Assembly: GCA_947503345.1 (NCBI GenBank)
Contig: CANNCW010000001.1
Span: forward strand, 496,001-560,000
Origin: an uncultured Kangiella sp.
GTDB taxonomy: Bacteria; Pseudomonadota; Gammaproteobacteria; Enterobacterales; Kangiellaceae
Reading direction: 5' to 3'
Length of the DNA stretch: 64,000 nucleotides
This document shows positions 15,755 through 24,856 of this stretch, in pieces (the stretch's first letter is position 1; each line of letters opens with the position of its first letter). The notes beneath the pieces were generated by a model that saw only the letters and a program-made list of their open reading frames with translations, was not told where the DNA came from and did not search any database. A program made the translations under genes and the position numbers.

Positions 15755-17032
15755 ATGAGCTCTCCCAACCAACACATTATCCCTCGCGATCAGCATTCAG
15801 TGTCTCGCGATTTTATTAGCGAGAATGCGCTGAAGGTTTTATATCGTCTGCATAAAGGTGGTTATGAGGCCTTTTTAGTGGGCGGTGGTGTACGCGATAT
15901 TTTATTGGGTTTACGTCCGAAAGACTTTGATATTGCGACCAATGCGACGCCTGAGCAGATCAAAAAGCTGTTTCGTAACTGCCGTATTATTGGCCGTCGT
16001 TTCCGTTTAGCACATATTCTTTATGGTCGTGATGTCATCGAGGTGGCCACTTTCCGCGCCCATTGTGATGACAATATCGAGCAACGTGGCGATGGTATGA
16101 TTGTGCGCGATAACGTTTATGGTACGGTTGAAGAAGATGCTATTCGTCGCGACTTTACGGTGAATGCGCTTTATTACAATATCGCCGATTTTAGTATCCA
16201 TGACTATTGTGGCGGGTTAGAAGACTTAGAAAAGCGTCAATTAAAAATGATTGGCGATCCTATTGAGCGCTATAAAGAAGATCCCGTTCGAATGCTTCGT
16301 GCGGTTCGTTTAGGTTGTAAATTAAACCTCACCATTGAAGAAAATACCGCCAAACCTATTAACGAGATGGCGCATTTACTCGAAGGCATTCCCGCGGCGC
16401 GCTTATGGGAAGAGTACAAAAAAATGTTCTTGTCTGGCAAAGGGCAAAGAACTTTTAATCAATTAAAATCATTTGGTCTGCTTCCCTATCTATTCCCAGA
16501 AACCGTTAAAGCGATTAATGAAGATGACGATTTTGCCGAATTTGTAACACTGGCGTTAGAAAATACCGATCGCCGAATTAGCCAAGATAAATCCATTAAT
16601 CCTGCGTTTTTATTAGCGGTTATGCTTTGGAAGCCATTAATGGAGCGCACCGATCGCTTGGTCAATAAAGGCATGCATTTTAACGATGCATTCTATAAGA
16701 ATTTTAACACCACTATAAACAAGCAAACCCAGACGGTTTCCATTATGAAGCGTTATGGTGCTGTGATGCAGGATATTTGGGCATTACAAGTTCGCTTAAA
16801 ATTCAATCATGGCAAGCGGGTTTGGAGTGTTTTTGACCATCCGCGTTTCCGTGCGGGCTATGACTTCTTGCTATTGCGCTCAGAAGTGGACCCGAGCTTA
16901 AAGCCATTAGCTGATTGGTGGACCCAGTTCCAAGAAGTCGGTCGCGAGCAACGGGTTAAAATGCTGTCACAAAATAAACCACAAGGTAAAAAGCGCCGCA
17001 CTCGAAAGCGCAAACCTCGTTCAAATGCCTAA
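15755..17032 (+). CDS. pcnB: Poly(A) polymerase I
   Basis: Adds 3' poly(A) tails to RNA and so promotes its decay. The class II nucleotidyltransferase core is clear: VGGGVRDILLGLRPKDFDIATNATPEQIKKLF region with the D-x-D pair, then RRDFTVNALYYN and the RNA-binding segment DPVRMLRAVRLGCKL. The C-terminus is very basic (KPQGKKRRTRKRKPRS), typical for PcnB and not for CCA-adding enzymes. The length of 425 residues is a little short. It overlaps folK by 8 bp. Confidence 0.94.
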   Translation: MSSPNQHIIPRDQHSVSRDFISENALKVLYRLHKGGYEAFLVGGGVRDILLGLRPKDFDIATNATPEQIKKLFRNCRIIGRRFRLAHILYGRDVIEVATFRAHCDDNIEQRGDGMIVRDNVYGTVEEDAIRRDFTVNALYYNIADFSIHDYCGGLEDLEKRQLKMIGDPIERYKEDPVRMLRAVRLGCKLNLTIEENTAKPINEMAHLLEGIPAARLWEEYKKMFLSGKGQRTFNQLKSFGLLPYLFPETVKAINEDDDFAEFVTLALENTDRRISQDKSINPAFLLAVMLWKPLMERTDRLVNKGMHFNDAFYKNFNTTINKQTQTVSIMKRYGAVMQDIWALQVRLKFNHGKRVWSVFDHPRFRAGYDFLLLRSEVDPSLKPLADWWTQFQEVGREQRVKMLSQNKPQGKKRRTRKRKPRSNA

Positions 17033-17525
17033 ACTGTTTATCGCATACATCGGGCTTGGTTCTAATCTTGCCAATCCCATCGAGCAGGTCAAACAAGCGT
17101 TATTGGAACTCGATCAATTAACGGACTCTTATTTATTGGCTTATTCGAGCCTTTATCAATCAGCACCCATGACCAAGGATAATAATGCCGATGACCAAGA
17201 CAACTATATTAATGCGGTTGCTAAATTAGCAACCTCGCTAGAGCCCTTGGATTTACTGGATAAACTACAAGCCATTGAAAATTCACATGAAAGAGTTCGT
17301 GAAAAACGTTGGGGAGCACGCACTTTAGATTTGGATATCTTGCTCTACGATCATACAATCATACAAACAGAGCGATTAACCATTCCTCATTATGGAATTG
17401 CAGAGCGGGATTTTGTGCTAAAGCCCCTGCTCGAAATCGATAACAAGGTATGCTTACCTGATGGTACGCCGATAGCTTCTTTGGTCGATAGCTCTGAACA
17501 CTATAATTTAAAAATACTCGAATAA
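17025..17525 (+). CDS. folK: 6-hydroxymethyl-7,8-dihydropterin pyrophosphokinase
   Basis: Transfers pyrophosphate from ATP to the pterin in folate synthesis. The family motifs are visible: IGLGSNLANP at the start, YQSAPM, the NAVAKL region and the signature RWGARTLDLDILLYD with the catalytic aspartates. The length of 166 residues is usual. The 8-bp overlap with pcnB reproduces the pcnB-folK order of E. coli. Confidence 0.95.
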   Translation: MPKLFIAYIGLGSNLANPIEQVKQALLELDQLTDSYLLAYSSLYQSAPMTKDNNADDQDNYINAVAKLATSLEPLDLLDKLQAIENSHERVREKRWGARTLDLDILLYDHTIIQTERLTIPHYGIAERDFVLKPLLEIDNKVCLPDGTPIASLVDSSEHYNLKILE

Positions 17526-17556
17526 GCCCAAGCAAGGGTTTACATGGAGAAGATAG

Positions 17557-18219
17557 GTGAGTGATCATCAAATTAGCCATAATATAGGCCATAATTTTAT
17601 CGCGGTTGAAGGGCCAATTGGGGTTGGCAAAACCACTTTAGCGCGTAAGCTCGCGGAAGTTCTTGGTTCTGAATTAATTCTAGAGCAAGCTGAAGACAAC
17701 CCATTTTTAGAGCGTTTTTACCAAGACCCTAAAACTGGCGCTTTACCCACTCAGTTATACTTCTTATTTCAACGAGTGCGCCAATTACAAGAAGTGCGTC
17801 AATCGGATATGTTCACGCCTGTTCGTGTCGCTGACTATTTAATTGAAAAAGATCGTTTGTTTGCCCGTTCGACTTTAGATGCGGATGAATTGCGTTTGTA
17901 TGAGCAAGTTTATAATAACTTGACCATTGATTCGCCAAAACCAGATCTAACCATCTACTTACAAGCACCGGTAGATGTTTTATTAAACCGCATTCGCAAG
18001 CGTGGGCGTTCGATTGAAAACCCAATCACTAAAGATTATTTGCAAAACATTTGCGACGCTTATACCGACTTCTTCTACTATTATGATGAGTCGCCATTAT
18101 TAATCGTCAATGCCTCAGGATTAGACTTAGTCGAAAATGAAGCAGACTTTAATACTTTGTTAGATCAAATCGCACGTACTAAACGCGGAAAAAATTATTT
18201 TAATCCTCATCCAGCCTAA
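17557..18219 (+). CDS. Deoxynucleoside kinase
   Basis: P-loop kinase of the deoxyadenosine/deoxyguanosine kinase family (220 residues), phosphorylating salvaged deoxynucleosides. Walker A is VEGPIGVGKTT (residues 18-27). The substrate-binding FLERFYQDP, the segment FLFQRVRQL and the lid RIRKRGRSIE are present. The start is GTG at 17557. It sits between folK and panB, as in many non-enteric gammaproteobacteria; E. coli lacks it here. Base specificity cannot be assigned. Confidence 0.88.
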   Translation: MSDHQISHNIGHNFIAVEGPIGVGKTTLARKLAEVLGSELILEQAEDNPFLERFYQDPKTGALPTQLYFLFQRVRQLQEVRQSDMFTPVRVADYLIEKDRLFARSTLDADELRLYEQVYNNLTIDSPKPDLTIYLQAPVDVLLNRIRKRGRSIENPITKDYLQNICDAYTDFFYYYDESPLLIVNASGLDLVENEADFNTLLDQIARTKRGKNYFNPHPA

Positions 18220-18243
18220 GGAAAAAATCGTAGGTACTGAATC

Positions 18244-19038
18244 ATGAAAAAAATCACTATTAGTCACATTGAGAAGTTAAAAGCGCAAGGTGAAAAATTC
18301 TCTTGTTTAACTTGTTATGACGCCACCTTTTCGGAAGTAATTTCAGATGCTGGCGTGGAAATGATTTTGGTTGGCGATTCGTTAGGCAATGTTATTCAAG
18401 GCCAAGAAACAACGGTTCCAGTTACGCTTGACGATATGGAATATCATATTGCTTGTGTGGCCAATGGTTGCCCCAGTTGTTTAATCATGGGCGATATGCC
18501 TTATATGTCTTATTCTACGCCTGAGCAAGCTTATGACACCGCTGCGGCCATCATGCAAGCTGGTGCGCAAATGGTCAAACTCGAAGGCGGTGAATGGTTA
18601 TACGAAACTATTACAGGATTAACGGAACGCGGAATTCCTGTATGCGCACACTTAGGCTTAACGCCGCAATCCGTTGACGCACTTGGCGGTTTTAAAGTTC
18701 AGGGACGTGATAACAAAACCGCGGCGAAAATTTTATCCGATGCCAAAGCCTTAGAAAAAGCAGGCGCCCGAATGTTAGTGTTGGAATGCGTACCAAGCGA
18801 GCTGGCAAAGTTAATTACCGAATCCTTAAAGATACCCGTTATGGGTATTGGTGCAGGCGTAGATGTTGATGGACAAGTGCTAGTTCTACACGACATGTTA
18901 GGCGTTTCGCCATTCCAAGCTAAATTTGTACGCAATTTTATGGCGGATGCTAATGGCTCAATTCAAGACGCCATTAAGCTTTACCATAATGAAGTTAAAG
19001 AACAGAATTTTCCTGCGGATGAGCATGGGTTTGAGTAA
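18244..19038 (+). CDS. panB: 3-methyl-2-oxobutanoate hydroxymethyltransferase
   Basis: First committed step of pantothenate synthesis, making ketopantoate from ketoisovalerate and methylenetetrahydrofolate. The TIM-barrel motifs are clear: TCYDATF, VGDSLGNVIQG, GDMPYMSY, VKLEGG, CAHLGLTPQSV, GGFKVQGR, MLVLECVP and GIGAG. The length of 264 residues is usual. panC follows after 221 bp that contain palindromic repeats. Confidence 0.96.
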   Translation: MKKITISHIEKLKAQGEKFSCLTCYDATFSEVISDAGVEMILVGDSLGNVIQGQETTVPVTLDDMEYHIACVANGCPSCLIMGDMPYMSYSTPEQAYDTAAAIMQAGAQMVKLEGGEWLYETITGLTERGIPVCAHLGLTPQSVDALGGFKVQGRDNKTAAKILSDAKALEKAGARMLVLECVPSELAKLITESLKIPVMGIGAGVDVDGQVLVLHDMLGVSPFQAKFVRNFMADANGSIQDAIKLYHNEVKEQNFPADEHGFE

Positions 19039-19050
19039 TCAAAGCTATCG

Positions 19051-19150
19051 TCGCTCCCATGTAAATGGGCGACCAAAGGAAGTGCCTGTGGTAAATCCTG
19101 CTAGTTTGGGATTTGAACTCTTTGATTCCCGCCTGCTTGGGAATGACGGG
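19051..19150. repeat. Two short palindromes downstream of panB
   Basis: The first (19051-19072) pairs CCCAT with ATGGG, extended by TCG/CGA. The second (19124-19150, ATTCCCGCCTGC...GGGAATGACGGG) pairs TTCCC with GGGAA and resembles a widespread bacterial intergenic REP-like sequence. No gene lies here. Confidence 0.6.
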
Positions 19151-19161
19151 TAGCTTAAACA

Positions 19162-19249
19162 CGTCATTGCGAGGAGTATCACGACAAAACAATCTCGCAA
19201 CTGACCAGATTGCCGCGCGATAAGATAAAAAGCATCACTCGCAATGACA
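19162..19249. repeat. REP/MITE-like element with terminal inverted repeats
   Basis: The ends GTCATTGCGAG (19163-19173) and CTCGCAATGAC (19238-19248) are perfect 11-bp inverted repeats. An inner pair CAATCT/AGATTG lies within. The 88-bp element resembles the dispersed cgtcattgcgagg family found in many bacterial genomes. It ends 11 bp before the panC ATG, so it probably contains or replaces part of the panC leader. Confidence 0.75.
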
Positions 19250-19259
19250 GAGAAACATT

Positions 19260-20099
19260 ATGATCATTATAAACACTATTGAAGAATTACAAATTGAATT
19301 AAATGCGCATCGCCAAGATGGTAAACGCATTGGCTTTGTTCCTACCATGGGCAATTTGCATGATGGTCATTTAAGTTTAGTAGAAGTTGCTAAAACTAAG
19401 TCCGATATTGTAGTGGTAAGTCTATTCGTTAATCCTACTCAATTTGGGCCTAATGAAGATTTTGATTCTTACCCACGAACCCTTGAAGCCGATTGTGAGA
19501 AATTAGAAAGCAAAGGTGCCGATATTGTTTTCGCTCCTGCCACCGAGGAAGTCTATCCAAAATGGCCAAACATTACTTCTGTACATGTTGCTCAGCTCGG
19601 CAATAACCACTGCGGTGCTTCGCGCCCAGGTCATTTTGATGGCGTCACTACTGTAGTTTCTAAGCTCTTTAATATGGTGCGTCCTGATTGCGCTATTTTT
19701 GGTGAAAAAGATTTCCAACAGATCGCCATTATTCGTCGTATGGTTTCAGATCTTAATTTCCCAATTGAAATTATTGGCGCACCGATTATTCGTGAGAAAA
19801 ATGGCTTAGCCATGAGTTCGCGCAATGGCTATTTATCCACTGAAGAAAAAGACCACGCCAGTCATCTGCAAAAAACCTTACAGTGGGCGAAGTCAGAAAT
19901 TAAAAATGGCTGCACCGATTTTCGTCAATTAGAAATTGAGGCTAATCAAAAAATTGAAGCCTTAGGTTTTGTTCCCGATTATTTCAATATCACAAACCAA
20001 GAAACATTAGCCTTGGCTGAAAGCTGTGATAAAGATTTGGTCATCTTGCTGGCTAGCTTTATGGGCAAAGTTCGATTGATAGATAATATTCAGATTTAG
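19260..20099 (+). CDS. panC: Pantothenate synthetase
   Basis: ATP-dependent condensation of pantoate and beta-alanine. Class I synthetase motifs: PTMGNLHDGH with H34 and H37, SLFVNPTQFGPNEDF, TTVVSKLFN, FGEKDFQQ and the KMSKS-like SSRNGYL. The length of 279 residues is usual. The short distance between the repeat element and the ATG leaves no obvious Shine-Dalgarno sequence (only AGAGAAA), so expression may be weak or depend on panB. Confidence 0.96.
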   Translation: MIIINTIEELQIELNAHRQDGKRIGFVPTMGNLHDGHLSLVEVAKTKSDIVVVSLFVNPTQFGPNEDFDSYPRTLEADCEKLESKGADIVFAPATEEVYPKWPNITSVHVAQLGNNHCGASRPGHFDGVTTVVSKLFNMVRPDCAIFGEKDFQQIAIIRRMVSDLNFPIEIIGAPIIREKNGLAMSSRNGYLSTEEKDHASHLQKTLQWAKSEIKNGCTDFRQLEIEANQKIEALGFVPDYFNITNQETLALAESCDKDLVILLASFMGKVRLIDNIQI

Positions 20100-20101
20100 T
20101 T

Positions 20102-20440
20102 ATGTCTTACCCTGATATTAAAAGCTTTATATTAGAAAGAGAATTCTCTAAGTTCTATGAGAGTGGCATTAAGTCTAGGTTGAATGCTAGAAGATTGGAG
20201 CATTCTTTGCATTATTTCTCAGAAGAATTCATTCTTATCATTATGAGTAATAAATATAGAATGATTGTTTCTCTGACTACGAACCTCCTACTGAATATCG
20301 TGGTAATTAATAAATCTACAAATGAAACTCTAGAAGACTTGAAGTATTCTTTACGAAATACAGAGCACTTCTTCCATACTTACAAAGAGCCACTAAATCA
20401 ATACTTCCCCTTGTATAGGCAAGGAAAAAACTCACTTTAA
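20102..20440 (+). CDS. Hypothetical protein downstream of panC
   Basis: No family recognised. The 112-residue protein has no signal peptide or clear membrane segment; a hydrophobic stretch LTTNLLLNIVVI (about 58-70) looks like a beta-rich core. It starts 2 bp after panC, so it is probably translated from the same mRNA. Its A+T-rich codons and low similarity to its surroundings suggest recent insertion, but the gene could also be a fast-evolving small regulator. Confidence 0.6.
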   Translation: MSYPDIKSFILEREFSKFYESGIKSRLNARRLEHSLHYFSEEFILIIMSNKYRMIVSLTTNLLLNIVVINKSTNETLEDLKYSLRNTEHFFHTYKEPLNQYFPLYRQGKNSL

Positions 20441-20495
20441 ATATTATCTTATTTCAATTATCCTGACTCTATAAATATAATTTACGGAGTCAAGC

Positions 20496-22439
20496 ATGTC
20501 TGACGTGAAAACCTATCCTATTCGTTCAATTCGTGCGCATACGCCGCATATTGATGAAGCGACTTATGAGCGAATGTATCAACAATCTATCGAAAATCCT
20601 GATCGCTTTTGGACGAGAATGGCGAATGAGTTTGTGGATTGGTTTGAGCCTTGGGAGACCTTGAATGAAGTTGATTACAGCAAGGCTTCGATTAAATGGT
20701 TTGAAGGTGCGAAACTTAACGTTAGTTACAACTGTATTGATCGTCACTTAAAGGATAAGGCTGAACAAACAGCCATTATTTGGGAAGGCGATGAGCCTGA
20801 TCAGCAGAAGCATATTTCTTATCAAGAATTACATGATGAAGTTTGTCGCTTTGCCAATGCTTTAAAAGCGCGTGGCGTTAAAAAAGGCGATCGTGTTTGT
20901 ATCTATATGCCGATGATTCCAGAAGTGGGCTATGCCATGCTAGCTTGTGCTCGAATAGGGGCTGTCCACTCTGTGGTTTTTGGTGGTTTTTCCCCAGAAG
21001 CTTTAAAGACTCGTATTCTAGACAGTGATTGTCGAGTGGTGATTACTGCCGATGAAGGCGTTCGTGGCGGTAAAGGTATTCCATTAAAAGCGAATACGGA
21101 TATTGCTCTTGAAGGCTGTCCTGACGTACATTCAGTTTTTGTGATTAAGCATCGCCAAGCTGACACTGGATGGCACAATGATAGAGACATTGATTACAAT
21201 CAGTTTAAGCTTGATATGGAACCTGAGTGTACTCCAGAAATCATGGATGCCGAAGACCCATTATTTATTTTGTACACATCGGGCTCAACAGGTCAGCCGA
21301 AAGGTGTTTTACATACTTCTGGTGGTTATATTTTATATGCTGCCATGACCCATAAATACGTGTTCGATTACCATGAGGGCGATATTTATTGGTGTACCGC
21401 TGATGCAGGGTGGATCACGGGGCACTCCTATATTTTCTATGGTCCATTGGCTAACGGCGCAACCACTTTAGTTTTTGAAGGTGTTCCTAACTACCCTAGC
21501 GCCTCGCGTTTTTGGGATGTTGTTGATAAGCATAAAGTTAATATTTTCTATACAGCGCCAACCGCTATTAGAGCCCTTATGGCGCTTGGCGATGAACCCA
21601 TTACTTCGACTTCTCGCCAATCCTTACGCTTACTAGGAACTGTTGGCGAGCCAATTAACCCTGAAGCATGGGAATGGTATGACAAAGTTGTTGGCGAAGA
21701 GCGCTGTCCAATTGTTGATACTTGGTGGCAAACGGAAACTGGCGGAATTCTAATTACGCCATTACCTGGCGCTACGCCATTAAAACCCGGTTCTGCCACT
21801 CGCCCATTCTTTGGTGTTCAGCCAGCTATCTTAGATAAAGATGGCAATGAGGTTCTTGACGACGAGCAAGGCGAAGCCAGTGGTAGCTTAGTTATGAAAG
21901 CTTCGTGGCCAGGTCAAATGCGTGGCGTTTATGGCGATCAACAACGTTTCTTTGATACTTACTTTTCGCAATATAAAGGTTATTACTTTACTGGAGACGG
22001 TGCCCGTCGTGATGCTGATGGTTACTATTGGATCACTGGTCGCATGGATGACGTTTTGAATATCTCTGGCCATCGTTTAGGAACCGCGGAGATTGAAAGT
22101 GCATTAGTTTTACATCCAGCAGTTGCTGAAGCAGCCGTGGTTGGCTATCCGCACGATATTAAAGGCCAAGGTATTTATGCCTATGTTACACCAATGACGG
22201 GCACTGAAATGTCTAATGAGTTAATTGGTGAACTGGTTGCTCATGTAGCAAAAGAAATTGGGCCCATTGCTAAGCCCGATAAAATCCAATGGGCGCCAGG
22301 TTTGCCAAAGACTCGCTCTGGAAAAATTATGCGTAGAATTTTGCGTAAGATTGCTGAGAATGAACTGGAGAACTTAGGAGATACTTCTACTTTAGCCGAT
22401 CCGTCGGTTGTTGAGGACTTGATTAATAATCGTTTATAG
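20496..22439 (+). CDS. acs: Acetyl-CoA synthetase
   Basis: AMP-forming ligase converting acetate to acetyl-CoA. The P-loop-like motif [11 protein letters not shown], the motif DTWWQTETG, the hinge region [11 protein letters not shown] and the C-terminal [13 protein letters not shown] are present. K610 is the lysine controlled by reversible acetylation in the family. At 647 residues it matches Acs of E. coli (652). GGAG precedes the ATG. No acetyltransferase or deacetylase gene is adjacent. Confidence 0.95.
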   Translation: MSDVKTYPIRSIRAHTPHIDEATYERMYQQSIENPDRFWTRMANEFVDWFEPWETLNEVDYSKASIKWFEGAKLNVSYNCIDRHLKDKAEQTAIIWEGDEPDQQKHISYQELHDEVCRFANALKARGVKKGDRVCIYMPMIPEVGYAMLACARIGAVHSVVFGGFSPEALKTRILDSDCRVVITADEGVRGGKGIPLKANTDIALEGCPDVHSVFVIKHRQADTGWHNDRDIDYNQFKLDMEPECTPEIMDAEDPLFILYTSGSTGQPKGVLHTSGGYILYAAMTHKYVFDYHEGDIYWCTADAGWITGHSYIFYGPLANGATTLVFEGVPNYPSASRFWDVVDKHKVNIFYTAPTAIRALMALGDEPITSTSRQSLRLLGTVGEPINPEAWEWYDKVVGEERCPIVDTWWQTETGGILITPLPGATPLKPGSATRPFFGVQPAILDKDGNEVLDDEQGEASGSLVMKASWPGQMRGVYGDQQRFFDTYFSQYKGYYFTGDGARRDADGYYWITGRMDDVLNISGHRLGTAEIESALVLHPAVAEAAVVGYPHDIKGQGIYAYVTPMTGTEMSNELIGELVAHVAKEIGPIAKPDKIQWAPGLPKTRSGKIMRRILRKIAENELENLGDTSTLADPSVVEDLINNRL

Positions 22440-22499
22440 ACCTTTCGACTTCCCTATAAGAGGATTCCCCTTTTCAGGGGAGTGACGCGCCCTTAGTTT

Positions 22500-23360
22500 T
22501 TAATCCATCACCCGCTGCTGGGCTTTGTTTAACCAATCATCATTGACAACAAAGCCTCGCATCACTTCTTTGCCATCTTGCAGCGCCACGATTTTTTGCA
22601 AGCTGAAACCATCAAACTCCAACTCTACTGGCAATAAATCTTCATTAATTGATTCAATCTCTGCTAACCAGTAAAAGCGTGGCAATTGGTACCATTGGTA
22701 TTGTTCGTCAGATATTAAGTTTTTAAGTTCAGAATAATGAACCCAAAAACCTTTTAAGTGCTTTTCTGCCACTTCATTGGGATATTCAAAACGATTCTCG
22801 ACGAAATCTTGAAAAGGATAAAACAGGCGACCTTTGCACAACAATTTCTTTTGCTCAATAACGATATTTTTTTGTTGTAACCACCGAAAAACTAAAGGAT
22901 TAGAATCTAACGATAACTGGTGTTGAAAAAGTCGCTTGTATTTATCGTCAAATCTATCTTTTAAGTTTGGACCAACCCAATCTGATAAAGATCCTTTACC
23001 ACCAACTTTCAAATAAAACTTTACCGCTAATTCGCAATGAGTCGTTATATTTCGATAATCAAAAATTGAGTCAAACTCACCTAAAGTTTGCTTTTCAACA
23101 ATGACCTGTAGATTAATTTTCAGTTGCTTAACATTATCAGAGTTTGCCAGAATCGAAGCCCATAACTGTTCAAAATAGACACCCAAGCGGTGAGTTTTCT
23201 TGCCATGAAAAGTTTTGTTAGCTGTTAATTCACCGCTAAGCTTATCGCAAGATAACTCCTCAGTTAGGTTAAGGAGTTCTGGACTTTCTAATAACCAGCC
23301 TTGGTCGGCAAAAGGACGCATAAATAAGTGATAAGGATTTAGTGTGTTAGATAATAACAA
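22500..23360 (-). CDS. DUF1853 family protein
   Basis: A conserved protein of unknown function (about 286 residues). The family pattern is clear: an early FADQGWLLESPELL, RLGVYFEQLWA, TLGEFDSIFDY, the ELAVKFYL segment, DWVGPNLKDRFDDK and HQLSLDSNP. It has conserved acidic residues reminiscent of nuclease-like folds, which is only suggestive. The TTG at 23360 lies on the T-run of an upstream terminator, so the ATG at 23321 (residue 14) is more likely the real start. Confidence 0.82.
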   Translation of the reverse strand: MLLSNTLNPYHLFMRPFADQGWLLESPELLNLTEELSCDKLSGELTANKTFHGKKTHRLGVYFEQLWASILANSDNVKQLKINLQVIVEKQTLGEFDSIFDYRNITTHCELAVKFYLKVGGKGSLSDWVGPNLKDRFDDKYKRLFQHQLSLDSNPLVFRWLQQKNIVIEQKKLLCKGRLFYPFQDFVENRFEYPNEVAEKHLKGFWVHYSELKNLISDEQYQWYQLPRFYWLAEIESINEDLLPVELEFDGFSLQKIVALQDGKEVMRGFVVNDDWLNKAQQRVMD

Positions 23361-23386
23361 AAAAAGCCACCAAATTCATGGTGGCT
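23358..23386 (-). terminator. Intrinsic terminator of the CpxP-like gene
   Basis: On the minus strand AGCCACC, loop ATGAATTT, GGTGGCT is followed by a run of T. It lies about 80 bp downstream of the CpxP-like gene and immediately upstream of the DUF1853 gene. Confidence 0.85.
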
Positions 23387-23463
23387 AATTTCAACTTCCA
23401 AGTCAGAGGGACTGAAGATTTGAGGGGTAATATTTTAAGGTTTTACTGCCTTAACCAACACAA

Positions 23464-23949
23464 TTAAGCGTCTGCTTTACGAGCTTCTTTACGCGCTTGT
23501 CTTTTTTCTCGGTGCATTGCTCTTTTTTCTTTCATACGCGCTTTTAGCTCAGCAAATTTTGCTCTTTGTTCCTCAGATAACATTTGATTGAAACTTTGAG
23601 CTGCAGCGTGCTTGTCCGCCATTTTTTGTGCTTTTAGGTCCGCTTCTTGACGTAATAAAGTACGTAAGCGTTTTTGATCCAAACTATCAGCCTGCATTAC
23701 CTGATGAAGCTCTTTTTTAATAGCTTTCATCTCTTCTTTGGTTGCTTTTAACTTTGCTTGGCGTTGCTCTTTATTTGCTTTCATTTGCGCTTTTTGCGCT
23801 TCTGTTAAATCTAACTTCTTGATTAACATCTCTTTGTGGTGCATCTTTTTATCATGATGATGCTTAGGTCCTGCAACAGCTACGCTTGAAGTTGTTGCTA
23901 ATGCAGATAGTAATACCGCTGCAATTGAAACTGACTTTAACTTATTCAT
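23464..23949 (-). CDS. Periplasmic CpxP/Spy-like (LTXXQ) stress protein
   Basis: A small, highly basic, helical periplasmic protein. The signal peptide ends near SVAVAG-PKHHH, and a His-rich stretch follows (metal binding likely). The LTEAQKAQM and LSEEQRAKF segments are the paired LTXXQ motifs of the CpxP/Spy/ZraP group, which chaperones proteins and, for CpxP, restrains CpxA. The start at 23949 is preferred because GGAGAA lies six to seven bases before it; an upstream in-frame ATG at 23961 has no such site. The gene is divergent from a cpxRA-like pair, the same layout as cpxP-cpxRA in E. coli. Confidence 0.88.
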   Translation of the reverse strand: MNKLKSVSIAAVLLSALATTSSVAVAGPKHHHDKKMHHKEMLIKKLDLTEAQKAQMKANKEQRQAKLKATKEEMKAIKKELHQVMQADSLDQKRLRTLLRQEADLKAQKMADKHAAAQSFNQMLSEEQRAKFAELKARMKEKRAMHREKRQARKEARKADA

Positions 23950-24054
23950 ACCATTCTCCATGAAATAATCGTTGGGTTACACTTGTAAATTACTACTAGA
24001 CTAACTCTGTATGCCTAATATACACCTTTGATGAGCATTATCTCTTTGGATTCC

Positions 24055-24080
24055 GTAAAACTGAGTAAATGTCCTGTAAA
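24055..24080 (+). promoter_or_regulatory. CpxR-type direct repeats (GTAAA boxes)
   Basis: Three direct GTAAA repeats at 24055, 24065 and 24076. The first two are spaced by exactly five bases, which is the CpxR box (GTAAA-N5-GTAAA); the third is spaced by six. They stand in the 208-bp gap between the CpxP-like gene and the response regulator, so they may serve both directions, giving autoregulation. Confidence 0.75.
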
Positions 24081-24157
24081 GACTCCTGACCAAACTTTAC
24101 ATATATTATCCAGAATCATGATATTATTTATTTTTACTATTACTAAGAATAACGAAC

Positions 24158-24856
24158 ATGGCAAAATTATTATTAGCTGACGATGATATTGAGCTTTGTC
24201 AGCTTTTGAACGAATACCTAAGTCACGAAGGCTTTGACATAAGCCTAGCTCACGACGGTAGTACAGCTGCGAAACTTATATTAGACCAAGAATTTGATTT
24301 AATGGTATTAGATGTAATGCTGCCTAACTTAAATGGATTTGAAGTTTTAAAAGAAGTCAGAAAAGAGTCACAGGTTCCAATTTTAATGTTAACCGCTCGT
24401 GGCGATGAAATCGATAGAATCGTAGGTTTAGAGCTCGGAGCTGATGATTATATTGGCAAACCCTGTAATCCTAGAGAGTTAACTGCACGGATTCGCTCAA
24501 TATTACGTCGTACTGAAAATATATATAAAGCCAAGCAACAAAAGTTAGAATCTATTGTTTTGTCTGACGTTTCAATTAATCCTTCCACTCGTGAAGTTTT
24601 ACAAGACGACAACTCAGTTAAACTTACCGCTACAGAATTTGATATTCTATATTTGCTAATGTCCCAAGCTGGTCATCTAGTAGATCGGGATCAACTTTCA
24701 GAACAATGCTTGGGGCGCAAGTTAGAACCTTATGATCGCAGCATTGATATGCACATTAGTAACTTGCGAAAAAAATTAGGCCCCAATGAAAAAGGGGACG
24801 ATAGAATTAAAACTGTTCGTGGTGTTGGCTATCAATATGTCTCTCTCGATTCGTAA
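24158..24856 (+). CDS. cpxR: OmpR/CpxR-type response regulator
   Basis: Two-domain regulator, 232 residues. The receiver domain has the acidic pocket D8-D10, phospho-acceptor D52 in VLDVMLP, T79 and K101 (YIGKPCNP). A winged-helix DNA-binding domain of the OmpR family follows from about residue 130 (LTATEFDILYLL, RSIDMHISNLRKKLG, IKTVRGVGYQY). Divergence from a CpxP-like gene, the histidine kinase downstream and GTAAA boxes upstream support the CpxR assignment over another OmpR member. It overlaps the kinase by 20 bp. Confidence 0.88.
   Translation: MAKLLLADDDIELCQLLNEYLSHEGFDISLAHDGSTAAKLILDQEFDLMVLDVMLPNLNGFEVLKEVRKESQVPILMLTARGDEIDRIVGLELGADDYIGKPCNPRELTARIRSILRRTENIYKAKQQKLESIVLSDVSINPSTREVLQDDNSVKLTATEFDILYLLMSQAGHLVDRDQLSEQCLGRKLEPYDRSIDMHISNLRKKLGPNEKGDDRIKTVRGVGYQYVSLDS

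Noticed and set aside
20453..20481. TTCAAT-17-TATAAT promoter-like pair before acs
   Set aside because: Transcription would begin inside the ribosome binding site of acs, leaving no leader. The -35 match is also poor.
22441..22499. CCCCT...AGGGG hairpin between acs and the DUF1853 gene
   Set aside because: Short stem without a following T-run on either strand; not enough to call a terminator.
24786..24836. Upstream start for the sensor kinase
   Set aside because: It would place 17 extra codons inside the regulator gene in another frame; the ATG at 24837 gives a normal N-terminus.
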